Counted from the first letter of the stretch, positions 16,690-25,222 are shown. The stretch: DNA of 64,000 nt from an uncultured Bacilli bacterium (GCA_934148535.1 CAKPDF010000001.1:124001-188000); one strand, 5' to 3'. Notes: generated from the sequence alone by a model not told the origin. Program-made: numbers and translations.

Positions 16690-17523
16690 TTATTTCTTTT
16701 TACGACGAGTCACGATATATTTATCTGATTCTTTTTTATTTTTTCTTGTCTTATATCCTAATGCTGGTTTACCCCAAGGTGTCATTGGTCCACTTCTACC
16801 TACTGGAGCTCTACCTTCACCACCACCATGTGGGTGATCATTAGGGTTCATAACAGAACCACGAACTGTAGGTCTTATTCCTTTGTATCTTGTACGACCA
16901 GCTTTACCTACTTTTACTAATTCGTAATCTTCATTTCCTACTACACCAATTGTAGCACGGCAAGTACCTAATATTTTTCTTGTCTCACCACTTGCTAATC
17001 TAATTAGAACATATTTACCTTCACGTCCTAGGATTTGAGCACTATTTCCAGCACTTCTTGCAAGTTGTCCTCCTTTACCAGGTCTTAATTCAATATTGTG
17101 AATTACAGTACCTACTGGGATGTTCATTATTTCCATAGTATTTCCTACTTTAACATCTACTTTTGTACCTGATTCAACAATTGCTCCAACTTCTAATCCT
17201 TTAGGAGCAAGAATATAAGATTTTACACCGTCTTTGTAAGTAATTAAAGCAATATTTGCTGATCTGTTTGGATCATATTCAATACTTGTTACTTTTGCAG
17301 TGATACCATCTTTAATTCTTTTGAAATCAATCAAACGGTATTTTCTTTTTACACCGCCACCACGATGTCTGACAGTTATTTTTCCTTGATTGTTACGACC
17401 ATTAGTTTTAGATTTAGTTACTACTAAACTTTTTTCAGGAGTTGTTTTTGTAATCTCTTCATTATTTAAATAACTTTTTTGTCTTTGTCCTGGTGTATTT
17501 GGTTTTAATACTCTTGTTGACAT
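16690..17523 (-). CDS. rplB: 50S ribosomal protein L2
   Basis: A 277-residue L2, full length. The peptidyl-transferase-proximal segment VMNPNDHPHGGGEGRAP carries the conserved histidine of the HPHGGG motif. Also seen are GRNNQGKITVRHRGGG and the basic C-terminus. It stabilises the peptidyl transferase centre and subunit joining. Confidence 0.97.
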   Translation of the reverse strand: MSTRVLKPNTPGQRQKSYLNNEEITKTTPEKSLVVTKSKTNGRNNQGKITVRHRGGGVKRKYRLIDFKRIKDGITAKVTSIEYDPNRSANIALITYKDGVKSYILAPKGLEVGAIVESGTKVDVKVGNTMEIMNIPVGTVIHNIELRPGKGGQLARSAGNSAQILGREGKYVLIRLASGETRKILGTCRATIGVVGNEDYELVKVGKAGRTRYKGIRPTVRGSVMNPNDHPHGGGEGRAPVGRSGPMTPWGKPALGYKTRKNKKESDKYIVTRRKKK

Positions 17524-17541
17524 TTTTATTTCCTCCTTTTA

Positions 17542-17817
17542 TTAGTCGAAACTAATAGTGTTTCCTTCTGCTAATTTTACAATAGCTTTTTTATATAATT
17601 TTGTTTTACCTGTATATTTTCCAACTCTTTTATTTTTTGGATGAATATTTGAGGTAGTAACATTTTCAACTTTAACATTGAATATTTGTTCAATTGCTTG
17701 TCTTATTTGAGTTTTATTTGCTCTAACATCAACTTTGAACGCATATTTTCTTTCTGCTTCCATAGCAGCTGATTTTTCTGTTATTATAGGTGCAAAAATA
17801 ATATCGTAATTATTCAT
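17542..17817 (-). CDS. rplW: 50S ribosomal protein L23
   Basis: A 91-residue L23: IIFAPIITEKSAAMEAERKYAFKV, then NVKVENVTTSNIHPKNKRVGKYTGKTK. It is the docking site for trigger factor and SRP at the tunnel exit. Its start overlaps the end of rplD by 8 bases. Confidence 0.95.
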   Translation of the reverse strand: MNNYDIIFAPIITEKSAAMEAERKYAFKVDVRANKTQIRQAIEQIFNVKVENVTTSNIHPKNKRVGKYTGKTKLYKKAIVKLAEGNTISFD

Positions 17818-18445
17818 TTGTTAGCACCTCCTCTAATTTATTTAATGCAGACTCTGTTATTAATAAGTTGTCAGCACTTACTAAATCTAAACTGTTTAAT
17901 TCGTTAAATAAAACTATTTTTACATTTGCTAAGTTTCTTGAAGCTAAGCAAACATTTTCATCTAATTCATCTAATACAACTAATACTTTATGATTTGTTA
18001 AGTTTAACTTGTTTAATAAAGTAGTCATTTCTTTTGTTTTGTTTGTTTCGAATTTGATTGCATCTACTACTACTAACTCTTTATCTGTTAATTTGTAAGA
18101 TAGAGCTGATAATAATGCTAATCTCTTTTCTTTCTTATTTATTTTCTTTTTGTAGTTCTTATTTGGGTTTGGTCCAAATACGATTCCACCGCCACGCCAT
18201 TGAGTAGCTCTGATACTTCCTTGACGAGCATTTCCTGTTCCTTTTTGTCTCCAAGGCTTTCTTCCGCCTCCAGAAACTTCACTTCTAGTTTTTGTAGAAG
18301 CATTTGACATTCTTGCATTTGATCTTATTGCAATTATGTCGTTATGTAATACAGCATCATTTGGTTCTATAGTCCAAACGTTATCTTTTAATTTAATATC
18401 CTTAACCTTTTCACCACTTTGGCTTAAAATATCTATCTTAGACAT
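17810..18445 (-). CDS. rplD: 50S ribosomal protein L4
   Basis: A 211-residue L4 with the long internal loop rich in basic residues (SGGGRKPWRQKGTGNARQGS) that reaches into the exit tunnel, and the Rossmann-like remainder. In enterobacteria L4 represses its own operon through the S10 leader; a structured leader is also present upstream of rpsJ here, but its mechanism is unknown. Confidence 0.96.
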   Translation of the reverse strand: MSKIDILSQSGEKVKDIKLKDNVWTIEPNDAVLHNDIIAIRSNARMSNASTKTRSEVSGGGRKPWRQKGTGNARQGSIRATQWRGGGIVFGPNPNKNYKKKINKKEKRLALLSALSYKLTDKELVVVDAIKFETNKTKEMTTLLNKLNLTNHKVLVVLDELDENVCLASRNLANVKIVLFNELNSLDLVSADNLLITESALNKLEEVLTNE

Positions 18446-18502
18446 TATTTTTCCTCCTTTGTCATCACAACTAAATATTATGTATTGTAATTATATAATC
18501 TT

Positions 18503-19234
18503 TTATTCTTCTGTTTGTGATGCAGTGTCTTCTTTAGTTTCTGTTACTTCTGCTTGAGTTTCTTCTTCATTGATATAAGTAATTAATTCAACTTTTTCAT
18601 TTACTTTATCCATGTTTTTGATAGCAGATTTAACAAATACTAAAGATTTTTTAGGTCCTGGAACATTTCCTTTAATTAAGATAACATTTTTGTCTAAATC
18701 AATTTGTATTACTTCTAGATTTTGAACTGTTACTTGTTCTCCACCCATATGTCCAGGCATTTTCTTTCCTGGTAAAACTCTCATTGGTAACATTGTACCA
18801 AGTGATCCTACACCACGATGATATTGGCTACCGTGTCCCATTGGTCCACGTGATTGATTCCAACGTTTAATAACACCTTGAAATCCTTTTCCTTTAGAAG
18901 TACCGGTTACGTCAACCATTTCTCCTTCAGTAAAGATGTCTGCTTTGATCTCTTGACCTAAGCTATAATTACTAACATCGACACCTCTAAGTTCTCTTAA
19001 GAAGCGCTTAGGTGTTGTGTTAGCTTTCTTTAGATGACCTGTTTCAGGTTTATTGCTTCTAGTTTCTTTCTTTTCTACTGCAGATAATTGAATTGCATCA
19101 TAACCATCATTAGCAACTGTTTTAATTTGGCTGATAACGTTTGGTTCTACTTCAATTACTGTTACTGGAACTAGTTTTCCATTTTTAGCAAAAACTTGAG
19201 TCATCCCAATCTTACGACCTAAGATTCCTTTCAT
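18503..19234 (-). CDS. rplC: 50S ribosomal protein L3 with acidic C-terminal tail
   Basis: A 243-residue L3: MKGILGRKIGMTQVF, the central GTSKGKGFQGVIKRW and GPMGHGSQYHRGVGSLG, and PGKKMPGHMGGEQVTVQNL. The conserved protein ends near residue 215; the remaining 25 or so residues (TQAEVTETKEDTASQTEE) form a Glu/Thr-rich tail lacking in typical L3 proteins, possibly disordered. There is a 57-base gap to rplD. Confidence 0.95.
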   Translation of the reverse strand: MKGILGRKIGMTQVFAKNGKLVPVTVIEVEPNVISQIKTVANDGYDAIQLSAVEKKETRSNKPETGHLKKANTTPKRFLRELRGVDVSNYSLGQEIKADIFTEGEMVDVTGTSKGKGFQGVIKRWNQSRGPMGHGSQYHRGVGSLGTMLPMRVLPGKKMPGHMGGEQVTVQNLEVIQIDLDKNVILIKGNVPGPKKSLVFVKSAIKNMDKVNEKVELITYINEEETQAEVTETKEDTASQTEE

Positions 19235-19246
19235 TTTTTCTTCCTC

Positions 19247-19555
19247 CTAATATTTGATTTGTATATCAACACCGCTAGGTAAATCTAGATGTGATAATGC
19301 ATCTATTGTTTCTTTACTTGGGTTATTGATGTCAATTAATCTTTTGTGTGTACGACTCTCGAATTGTTCTCTTGAATCTTTATACTTGTGAACAGCTCTT
19401 AGAATTGTATACTTTTGAACTTCAGTTGGTAATGGTACTGGACCACTTACTTCACCACCAGTTCTTTTTACTGTTGCTACTATTTTTGCAGCAGCTTCAT
19501 CAAGAATTGTGTGTTCATATGCCTTTAGTTTGATTCTAACCTTTGTATTTGACAT
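19247..19555 (-). CDS. rpsJ: 30S ribosomal protein S10
   Basis: A 102-residue S10: VRIKLKAYEHTILDEAAAKIV, VPLPTEVQKYTILRAVHKYKDSREQFE and the C-terminal LPSGVDIQIKY. It is the first gene of the operon. GGGAGGAAGAA precedes the ATG at 19555. It is separated from its promoter by a leader of about 130 bases. Confidence 0.96.
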   Translation of the reverse strand: MSNTKVRIKLKAYEHTILDEAAAKIVATVKRTGGEVSGPVPLPTEVQKYTILRAVHKYKDSREQFESRTHKRLIDINNPSKETIDALSHLDLPSGVDIQIKY

Positions 19556-19688
19556 ATTTCTTCCTCCCTTCGCCTATATCTAGTATAGACATAGCTCCGA
19601 ACAAATTACCTGATAACCCTTTTAAATATTTTACAACTTAACCGGGTGTATCAGCAACTTTGCACATCTTCGCCATCTACACGATTGT
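19556..19688 (-). promoter_or_regulatory. Structured 5' leader of the ribosomal operon (S10-leader-like)
   Basis: Between the promoter and rpsJ is a leader of about 130 bases that is GC-richer than its surroundings. Two pairings are visible on the minus strand: a distal stem GTGTA/TACAC closing a loop of about 28 bases near the 5' end, and a 9-bp hairpin (plus positions 19574-19582 with 19586-19594, three-base loop) only a few bases before the rpsJ Shine-Dalgarno. This is the expected place for autoregulation by a ribosomal protein such as L4, which is known in other bacteria; the link here is inference. Confidence 0.5.
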
Positions 19689-19689
19689 T

Positions 19690-19718
19690 ATTGTACTATA
19701 TATTTAAAGGTTTTGCAA
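19690..19718 (-). promoter_or_regulatory. SigA-type promoter of the S10-spc-alpha operon
   Basis: TTGCAA (19713-19718), 17-base spacer, TACAAT (19690-19695) on the minus strand. The only clear promoter seen for the 13.4-kb ribosomal operon. Confidence 0.7.
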
Positions 19719-19856
19719 GTGTTTTTTTGTAAGTTTTTGTATTTTTTTTGTTTTTGATTAATCAGCGCATAGTTAATAGATAGAAGCGCTGTTATTAATA
19801 TATAGAATAATATAATAATTATCTTTGTTTTCCCTATCTTCTTTCCTATATATTAA
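19719..19856. other. AT-rich spacer between alaS terminator and rpsJ promoter
   Basis: No open frame of note. The only structure seen is a 6-bp inverted repeat CAGCGC/GCGCTG (19763-19768 with 19786-19791, 17-base loop), the sole GC-rich spot in the stretch. Its role is unknown. Confidence 0.4.
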
Positions 19857-19895
19857 TAATAAAAGACTAGAGTTTGCTCTCTAGTCTATTTTTTT
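19857..19895 (-). terminator. Terminator downstream of alaS (could work in both directions)
   Basis: A perfect 9-bp stem AGACTAGAG/CTCTAGTCT (19864-19872 with 19879-19887, 6-base loop) is flanked by T-runs on both strands: TTTTATTATT for minus-strand transcripts from alaS and TATTTTTTT on the plus strand. Confidence 0.75.
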
Positions 19896-19933
19896 AGCTG
19901 CCAATTTACAAGGCTGGCTTCACCTGCTTTTTT
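19896..19933 (-). other. Short GC-rich structured stretch in the alaS 3' region
   Basis: Between the alaS stop and its terminator lies a stretch of about 38 bases with unusually high GC for this genome. On the minus strand GCC and GGC segments can pair around a TTGTAAATT loop, closed by AGC/GCT with a small internal loop. It does not match any riboswitch or small RNA that I recognise. It may be part of the 3' untranslated region or a small RNA ending at the terminator at 19857-19895. Confidence 0.3.
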
Positions 19934-19957
19934 ATTATATTATAAGTTTTTGAAGAT

Positions 19958-22648
19958 TTACATATTTTTAATTTGTTCTTTTACTTCTGCTAGGTATTCT
20001 GCTATATCTGTAGCATTATTACCTCCACCTTGAGCAAACTTAGGACTTCCTCCTCCGTTGCCGTTACATTTTAAAGATATTTCTTTTACTATTGTTCCAG
20101 TGTTTACTTTTGAAGAAGATTTTGCTATTAGGTTTACGCTAGTACCGTTTATATTTGCTAATAGTATAAATGCATTATCTAATTTATTATCTATTGCATC
20201 TGCTATTTGTTTTAATATTGTTGTTTCATAATTTTCACAGATTGCTACTACTACATTAATTCCGTTTATTTCTTCTTTGGAATCTAAGAATACACTTAAA
20301 TCACTTACTGATTTTTTTGTTTTTTCTTCTATGTATTTACGTTCTAATTCTTTAATAGCATCTTTTAAGTATAATATTTTTTCTTTATATGATACTACGT
20401 CTTTATAACTTGTTAATTCGTTTGTGCTCATATCAAAATTAAATGGTATATCTAGTCCTAATGTTTTTATATCAGTTAATATTTTTTTGATTTTTTCTAG
20501 TAATCTAGTTATTTCTTCATAATATGGCTTTACTGTTTCTTTTAGAGCATCATTAATTTTATTGTTTGTTGCTCCTACTAATCTGAAGGTATCAGCTCCT
20601 TTATTTTCTAGAGATACTATTGCAAACTTACCAATATCTTTAGTATTTTTTACATGGGTTCCTCCACATAATTCTACTGAGTCTCCAATTGTTACTACTC
20701 TTACAATATTTCCATATTTATTTTCAAATAATGCCATAGCACCTTTTTTCTTAGCTTCTTCTAATGGTAGATATTCTATTTTTGTATCAATATTTTGATT
20801 TATTTTTTCATTTACTTTATCTTCTATTTTCTCAATTAATTCATCGCTTAATCTTCCGTGATAGATAAAATCAAATCTGAAGGTATTTTCATCTACCCTA
20901 GAACCTGCTTGGTGAACGTTATCTCCTAAAACATCTTGTAATGTTTTTTGTAGTATATGGGTAGCACTATGATTTCTTGCTGTAGCCATTCTTTCTTCTT
21001 GTAATACATGAGTTAGTATTTCTTCACCTTTTGTTAAGGTACCTTCTAATACTTTTACGTGTAATAGATGTTGTTTGTTTGGTGCTTTTATTACGTCTAG
21101 TACTTCTAATTTACAATTATCATTTTTTAGGTATCCTTTGTCTGCTACTTGTCCTCCACTTTCGGCATAGAATGGATTATCTTTTATGAATATATATCCT
21201 TCATCAGTGATACTATCTACAAATTCATTATTTTTTATTATATCTAATACTTCTGTTTTAGATCCTAGAGTATCATAACCTATAAAGTTGCTTTCTTTAG
21301 TATAATTTATTAACAATTCATTTTGAAGATTCATACTACTTTCTACTTTACGATTTTGTCTTGCCATTTCTTTTTGGGCATCCATATATTTTTGGAATTC
21401 TTCTATATTTACTGTGAATCCTTTTTCTTCTGCTGCTTCTTCCGTTAATTCTATTGGGAAACCATATGTATCATATAATTTAAATGCGTCAAGACCTGAT
21501 ATTTGTTTATTTGTTTGAGAGGAGAATATTTCTTCTAATCTTTTTTCTCCTGATTTTAATGTTTTTTTGAATAAGTCTTCTTCTTTTGATATTTGTTCTT
21601 TTACTTCTTCCTTGGTTTTTAATAAATATGGATATATAGCACTATATTTATCTACTACTACATCTACTAAATCTCCTAAGAATGATTTTTCTATATTTAA
21701 TTTTCTTCCCATTCTTACAGATCTTCTTAATAATCTTCTTAGTACATATCCTCTTCCATAATTTTCAAATGTTGCTCCATCAGATAAGGCAAATACTAAT
21801 GTTCTTATATGATCTACAATTACTTTGAATTCTTTTCTTTTATTATAAGGTAGTCCACTTATTTCTTCTAGGGCGTGTATCATTGGTAAAAACAAATCTG
21901 TTTCATAGTTAGTTTCTGCATCTTGGAAGATACAAGCCATTCTTTCTACTCCCATTCCTGTATCTATATTCTTACTTGGTAATTCTTCATATTCTTCTCT
22001 TGGTACACCTTTTTTGGCATTGTATTGACTAAATACGTTATTCCATATTTCTATGTATCTATCATTTTCTATATCATCTTGTAATAATTTTATTCCTAAT
22101 TTATCTTTGTCGTACTTTTCTCCTCTATCATAGAATATTTCACTGTCAGGGCCACTTGGACCTTCTCCTATTTCCCAATAATTGCCTTCTAATTTTACTA
22201 TATGGGATGGATCTATCCCTAAAGTTACCCATAAATTATATGCTTCTAAGTCTGTTGGATATACCGTTACATATAATTTATTTACATCAATATCAAAGTA
22301 TTCTTTGCTTGTTAATAATTCGAATGCCCAAGTTAGAGCTTCTTTTTTGAAATAATCTCCAATAGAGAAGTTACCTAACATTTGAAAGAATGTATGGTGT
22401 CTAGCAGTTACTCCAACATTTTCTATATCATTAGTTCTGATACATTTTTGACAACTTGTTAGTCTTCTACAAGGAGGAACTACACTTCCATCAAAATATT
22501 TTTTTAGTGGTGTTACTCCAGCGTTTACCCATAAAATACTAGGATCATTATGTGGTATTAGTGATGAGCTTTCTACTTCTAAATGGCCTTTACTTACAAA
22601 GAAATCTATATATGTTCTTATTATTTGTTCACTTGTTAATTTTTTCAT
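19958..22648 (-). CDS. alaS: Alanyl-tRNA synthetase
   Basis: An 896-residue full-length AlaRS. Class II catalytic core at the N-terminus (SSLIPHNDPSILWVNAGVTPLK, RHHTFFQMLGNFSIGDYFK, GYVLRRLLRRSVR); the editing domain has HSATHILQ and CGGTHV, the HxxxH and CxxxH zinc motifs that clear mischarged Ser and Gly; the C-terminal domain ends with GNGGGSPKFAQGGG, the C-Ala signature. There is no T-box leader: the start lies only four bases from the upstream kinase gene, so the three genes are probably one transcript. Confidence 0.97.
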   Translation of the reverse strand: MKKLTSEQIIRTYIDFFVSKGHLEVESSSLIPHNDPSILWVNAGVTPLKKYFDGSVVPPCRRLTSCQKCIRTNDIENVGVTARHHTFFQMLGNFSIGDYFKKEALTWAFELLTSKEYFDIDVNKLYVTVYPTDLEAYNLWVTLGIDPSHIVKLEGNYWEIGEGPSGPDSEIFYDRGEKYDKDKLGIKLLQDDIENDRYIEIWNNVFSQYNAKKGVPREEYEELPSKNIDTGMGVERMACIFQDAETNYETDLFLPMIHALEEISGLPYNKRKEFKVIVDHIRTLVFALSDGATFENYGRGYVLRRLLRRSVRMGRKLNIEKSFLGDLVDVVVDKYSAIYPYLLKTKEEVKEQISKEEDLFKKTLKSGEKRLEEIFSSQTNKQISGLDAFKLYDTYGFPIELTEEAAEEKGFTVNIEEFQKYMDAQKEMARQNRKVESSMNLQNELLINYTKESNFIGYDTLGSKTEVLDIIKNNEFVDSITDEGYIFIKDNPFYAESGGQVADKGYLKNDNCKLEVLDVIKAPNKQHLLHVKVLEGTLTKGEEILTHVLQEERMATARNHSATHILQKTLQDVLGDNVHQAGSRVDENTFRFDFIYHGRLSDELIEKIEDKVNEKINQNIDTKIEYLPLEEAKKKGAMALFENKYGNIVRVVTIGDSVELCGGTHVKNTKDIGKFAIVSLENKGADTFRLVGATNNKINDALKETVKPYYEEITRLLEKIKKILTDIKTLGLDIPFNFDMSTNELTSYKDVVSYKEKILYLKDAIKELERKYIEEKTKKSVSDLSVFLDSKEEINGINVVVAICENYETTILKQIADAIDNKLDNAFILLANINGTSVNLIAKSSSKVNTGTIVKEISLKCNGNGGGSPKFAQGGGNNATDIAEYLAEVKEQIKNM

Positions 22649-22652
22649 GTTA

Positions 22653-23204
22653 TTACTTCCTTTCTAAATCTAATAAGATATCATTTAATAATTTTTCATA
22701 TTCTTCTAAACTTCTGTTGTTACAAATATAATAATCTGCATAGGCAATAGGTGGAGCTTTAGCGATATTGTTAATTTCTGCTAGGTCTCTTTCTTTTGCT
22801 TCGGTAGATGTTAATGGTCTTATAACTCTATTTTCTAATCTATTATATCTTATTTTTTTATCTGTTACTATTGCAATTGTAGTAAATTTTTCTTTTAACT
22901 CATTTTCTAATATTTGATATTCATCCCAAGAGTATAATCCATCTAATACTACATTTGATTTTTTTGATAATTCTAATATCTTTGGTAATAATATTTTAGC
23001 GTACGCTGCCATACCATATTCTTTTCTTAATTTTTCTCTCATCATTTTTTCATTTTGGGGATTTACTTCAAGATTTTCTTCTTTTAGTTTATCCATGGTA
23101 ACTCCTCCAAAATATACTTTCTCGTAGCCTTTACTTACTAATATGTCAGTAGCAATACTTTTTCCACTACCACACATTCCTACTATAGCAATTATTTTAT
23201 TCAT
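22653..23204 (-). CDS. P-loop kinase, dephospho-CoA kinase-like
   Basis: A 183-residue P-loop protein: Walker A GMCGSGKS at residues 9-16, a Walker B-like NVVLDGLYSWDEY at about 85, and a lid region RLENRVIRPLTSTEAKERD with the arginines expected for nucleotide binding. The overall plan resembles dephospho-CoA kinase/UPF0200-type kinases, but I would not call it coaE without a search. It overlaps the upstream kinase gene by 8 bases and precedes alaS by four. Confidence 0.7.
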   Translation of the reverse strand: MNKIIAIVGMCGSGKSIATDILVSKGYEKVYFGGVTMDKLKEENLEVNPQNEKMMREKLRKEYGMAAYAKILLPKILELSKKSNVVLDGLYSWDEYQILENELKEKFTTIAIVTDKKIRYNRLENRVIRPLTSTEAKERDLAEINNIAKAPPIAYADYYICNNRSLEEYEKLLNDILLDLERK

Positions 23205-23775
23205 TACTTTCTCCTCTTTTCTGTAGGGATTTGAATATGTTTATGGTATCTTCTTTTAATGATTCAATATCATCATTTTCTATAATATAATCAAAGTTAT
23301 TATAATTATCTAATGAGGTTTCTGTTACATCTTGTAATTGTTCTTTAGTTAAACCGCTTATATAATTACTTCTTTTTACTTGGATTGATACTACATTGGT
23401 AAAAACATTTTTAATTGTATCTATTTCTTTAGGAAATCTAACATCATTAATAATTATTACATCTTTAAAATATGAATATATTTTTATATCCTCTATCTGT
23501 CTATTAATAAATATATTTTCTAGTCCTAATTTTCCTTTTATTAATTCAGAGCTTAATTTTTGTAATAAATCTCGTGGTTTATTATTTTCATCTTCTATAT
23601 TCCAATCTGTAATATTATGAATATATTCTTTTAAATATTTTGTATACGGCGAGATTATTACTTCTTTTTTTTCTTTAATAAACTCACTTTCTAATATTTT
23701 AGATACTGTATTTTTACCACTTCTTGCTTTACCTGCAATTAAGATAATTATAGGATTTCTATTTTTAAATACCAT
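23197..23775 (-). CDS. P-loop kinase, deoxynucleoside-monophosphate-kinase-like
   Basis: A 192-residue P-loop protein with Walker A AGKARSGKNT at about residues 14-23, DVIIINDVRFPKEID (Walker B and the 'DVRF' motif typical of phage-type dNMP kinases) at about 105-120, and a lid-like RSNYISGLTKEQ segment. It looks like the deoxynucleoside-monophosphate kinase fold found in phages and some Firmicutes. The substrate is unproven. It leads the kinase-kinase-alaS transcript; a TATAAT lies upstream but the -35 is poor. Confidence 0.65.
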   Translation of the reverse strand: MVFKNRNPIIILIAGKARSGKNTVSKILESEFIKEKKEVIISPYTKYLKEYIHNITDWNIEDENNKPRDLLQKLSSELIKGKLGLENIFINRQIEDIKIYSYFKDVIIINDVRFPKEIDTIKNVFTNVVSIQVKRSNYISGLTKEQLQDVTETSLDNYNNFDYIIENDDIESLKEDTINIFKSLQKRGESNE

Positions 23776-23819
23776 TATATTCCTCCTTAAATCTACTATA
23801 GATTATATCAAATATAAGA

Positions 23820-23858
23820 AAAAAAAGAAATAGATTTTTAATATTTTTCTATTTCTTT
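23820..23858 (-). terminator. Terminator of the GerM-like gene
   Basis: An 11-bp stem AAAGAAATAGA/TCTATTTCTTT (23824-23834 with 23848-23858, 13-base loop) followed by a run of Ts on the minus strand. It is about 60 bases downstream of the gerM-like stop codon. Confidence 0.7.
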
Positions 23859-23920
23859 GCAGTTATTTATTCATTGATTATAAATAATATTTTTCTATTT
23901 ATAACGCTTTACATAATATA

Positions 23921-24877
23921 TTATTCTACATAATTGTTAATTTCTTTATTTTCTACTAAAAAATCAACCTCTTTTACATCACTATATAAATCTTGAACAG
24001 ACAAACTTATAGTATAAATTACTTCCTCTAAAATATTATTACTAGCAATATCATCTAAAATAGAATTATTAAAATTAAGTTTTAATATACCATCTTCCAA
24101 TTTATAATCTAATAATTCTGTACCACCATTCAGATAACTCATAAGATTAGTTTCATATATAGGCGCTGCAGCTAACTCATCTACTATTATCTTAATCTTA
24201 TCATTATCTTCCTTATTATTAATGTATCTAGTAACAGGAACATAATATTTATTATCATTATAACTACTAACATAATAGACAGTATAAGAATCTATATTCT
24301 TTAAACTAGTAATCTCAAATTTTTTATTAATACCATAACTCTTATCTAAAACAGTCGGTAATATCTTACCACTATGAGGTAATTTATTTAAATCATTCCC
24401 CTCTACCTGAATCTTAACCTTATCAATTCCATCAACACTAGTTAAAGTATATATTAATGACTCAATCATTTTTTCTTCATAATCATTTTTTATATCCATT
24501 AGTTCAGAAGAAAAATTAATAAATAAAATGTTATCTTCTAATTTAATATCTAAAATAGAAGTACCAGCAGGAATAATAGGTTTAAACCCATTAGGAATAA
24601 TAGAACTTTTGCCACCATCTAAAGTAAGCCCACTAATAAGTTCTCTAGCTACATTAATAGAATCACAATTACAAGTAGCAATACTAGTTCTAGCAACATA
24701 ATCATTAGAATCAAGTAAATATATACTTTCTACTGTATTATCATAAACATATTCCACATTACTATTATCTATCTTTAATTCTCTATCGGAATTATCTGGA
24801 ATTAAATACAGAAGTAATAATGCAAATAACGCTAAAGAAGAAACCATAATTTTACGAATAGACATCCTTTTAAGCAT
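23921..24877 (-). CDS. GerM-like sporulation/germination lipoprotein homologue (two GerMN domains)
   Basis: A 318-residue protein with one N-terminal membrane segment (about residues 10-26) and no lipobox cysteine, so it is anchored rather than lipid-modified. Two GerMN domains follow: about residues 50-160, containing NVARELISGLTLDG and LEDNILFINFSSEL, and about 195-310, containing KIIVDELAAAP and LEDGILKLNFNNSI. GerM of Bacillus is made in the mother cell under SigE and acts in engulfment and germination. The CATACAAT box upstream fits this. It follows gerE. Confidence 0.8.
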   Translation of the reverse strand: MLKRMSIRKIMVSSLALFALLLLYLIPDNSDRELKIDNSNVEYVYDNTVESIYLLDSNDYVARTSIATCNCDSINVARELISGLTLDGGKSSIIPNGFKPIIPAGTSILDIKLEDNILFINFSSELMDIKNDYEEKMIESLIYTLTSVDGIDKVKIQVEGNDLNKLPHSGKILPTVLDKSYGINKKFEITSLKNIDSYTVYYVSSYNDNKYYVPVTRYINNKEDNDKIKIIVDELAAAPIYETNLMSYLNGGTELLDYKLEDGILKLNFNNSILDDIASNNILEEVIYTISLSVQDLYSDVKEVDFLVENKEINNYVE

Positions 24878-24893
24878 CTAAATCACCTAATAA

Positions 24894-24919
24894 ATTGTAT
24901 GAAAGAAATATATTAATAT
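24894..24919 (-). promoter_or_regulatory. Candidate SigE-type promoter of the GerM-like gene
   Basis: On the minus strand, a CATACAAT box (24894-24901) identical to the SigE -10 consensus is preceded, 13 bases upstream, by ATATT (24915-24919), resembling the SigE -35. B. subtilis gerM is SigE-dependent, and sigE is in this window at 41 kb. Spacing is slightly short. Confidence 0.5.
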
Positions 24920-24920
24920 G

Positions 24921-24943
24921 AAAAAAAGTCACAATAGTGACTT
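24921..24943 (-). terminator. Terminator of gerE
   Basis: A perfect 7-bp stem AAGTCAC/GTGACTT with a 4-base loop, followed by seven Ts on the minus strand. It overlaps the last codon of gerE and sits just before the GerM-like gene's promoter. Confidence 0.8.
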
Positions 24944-25148
24944 ATAAAGTAATATTTCCCAACTTGATCAACTCTACAACAGCCTGAGCCCTACCTTTAA
25001 CACCTAATTTCTGCATAGCATTTGAGATATGATTTCTTACAGTCTTCTCACTTATTCTCAAACTCTCTGCTATTTCTCTAGTAGACATATTTTTTACAAG
25101 TAGCGAAAATACTTCCTGTTCTCTTTTAGTTAAAATACTCTTTTTCAT
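24942..25148 (-). CDS. gerE: GerE-type LuxR-family regulator (late mother-cell sporulation)
   Basis: A 68-residue protein made only of a LuxR-type helix-turn-helix: LTKREQEVFSLLVKNMSTREIA, then LRISEKTVRNHISNAMQKLGVKGRAQAVVELIKLG. Free-standing HTH proteins of this size are GerE, which adjusts SigK-dependent coat genes in spore-formers. The neighbours (gerM-like, spoIIIAH-like) support this over a generic LuxR fragment. An AC-N16-CATACAATA sequence upstream matches a SigK promoter. Confidence 0.85.
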   Translation of the reverse strand: MKKSILTKREQEVFSLLVKNMSTREIAESLRISEKTVRNHISNAMQKLGVKGRAQAVVELIKLGNITL

Positions 25149-25186
25149 ACTTACCTACTTTACATATGGGGTGGATACTTTCATAT

Positions 25187-25213
25187 TATTGTATGAAAAA
25201 AAGTATAATGTGT
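25187..25213 (-). promoter_or_regulatory. Candidate SigK-type promoter of gerE
   Basis: On the minus strand, AC (25212-25213) is followed by exactly 16 bases and CATACAATA (25187-25195), which fits the SigK consensus AC-N16/17-CATANNNTA at every specified base. gerE is SigK-transcribed in B. subtilis. The same -10 box would also be accepted by SigE. Confidence 0.55.
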
Positions 25214-25222
25214 TCTAGTAGT

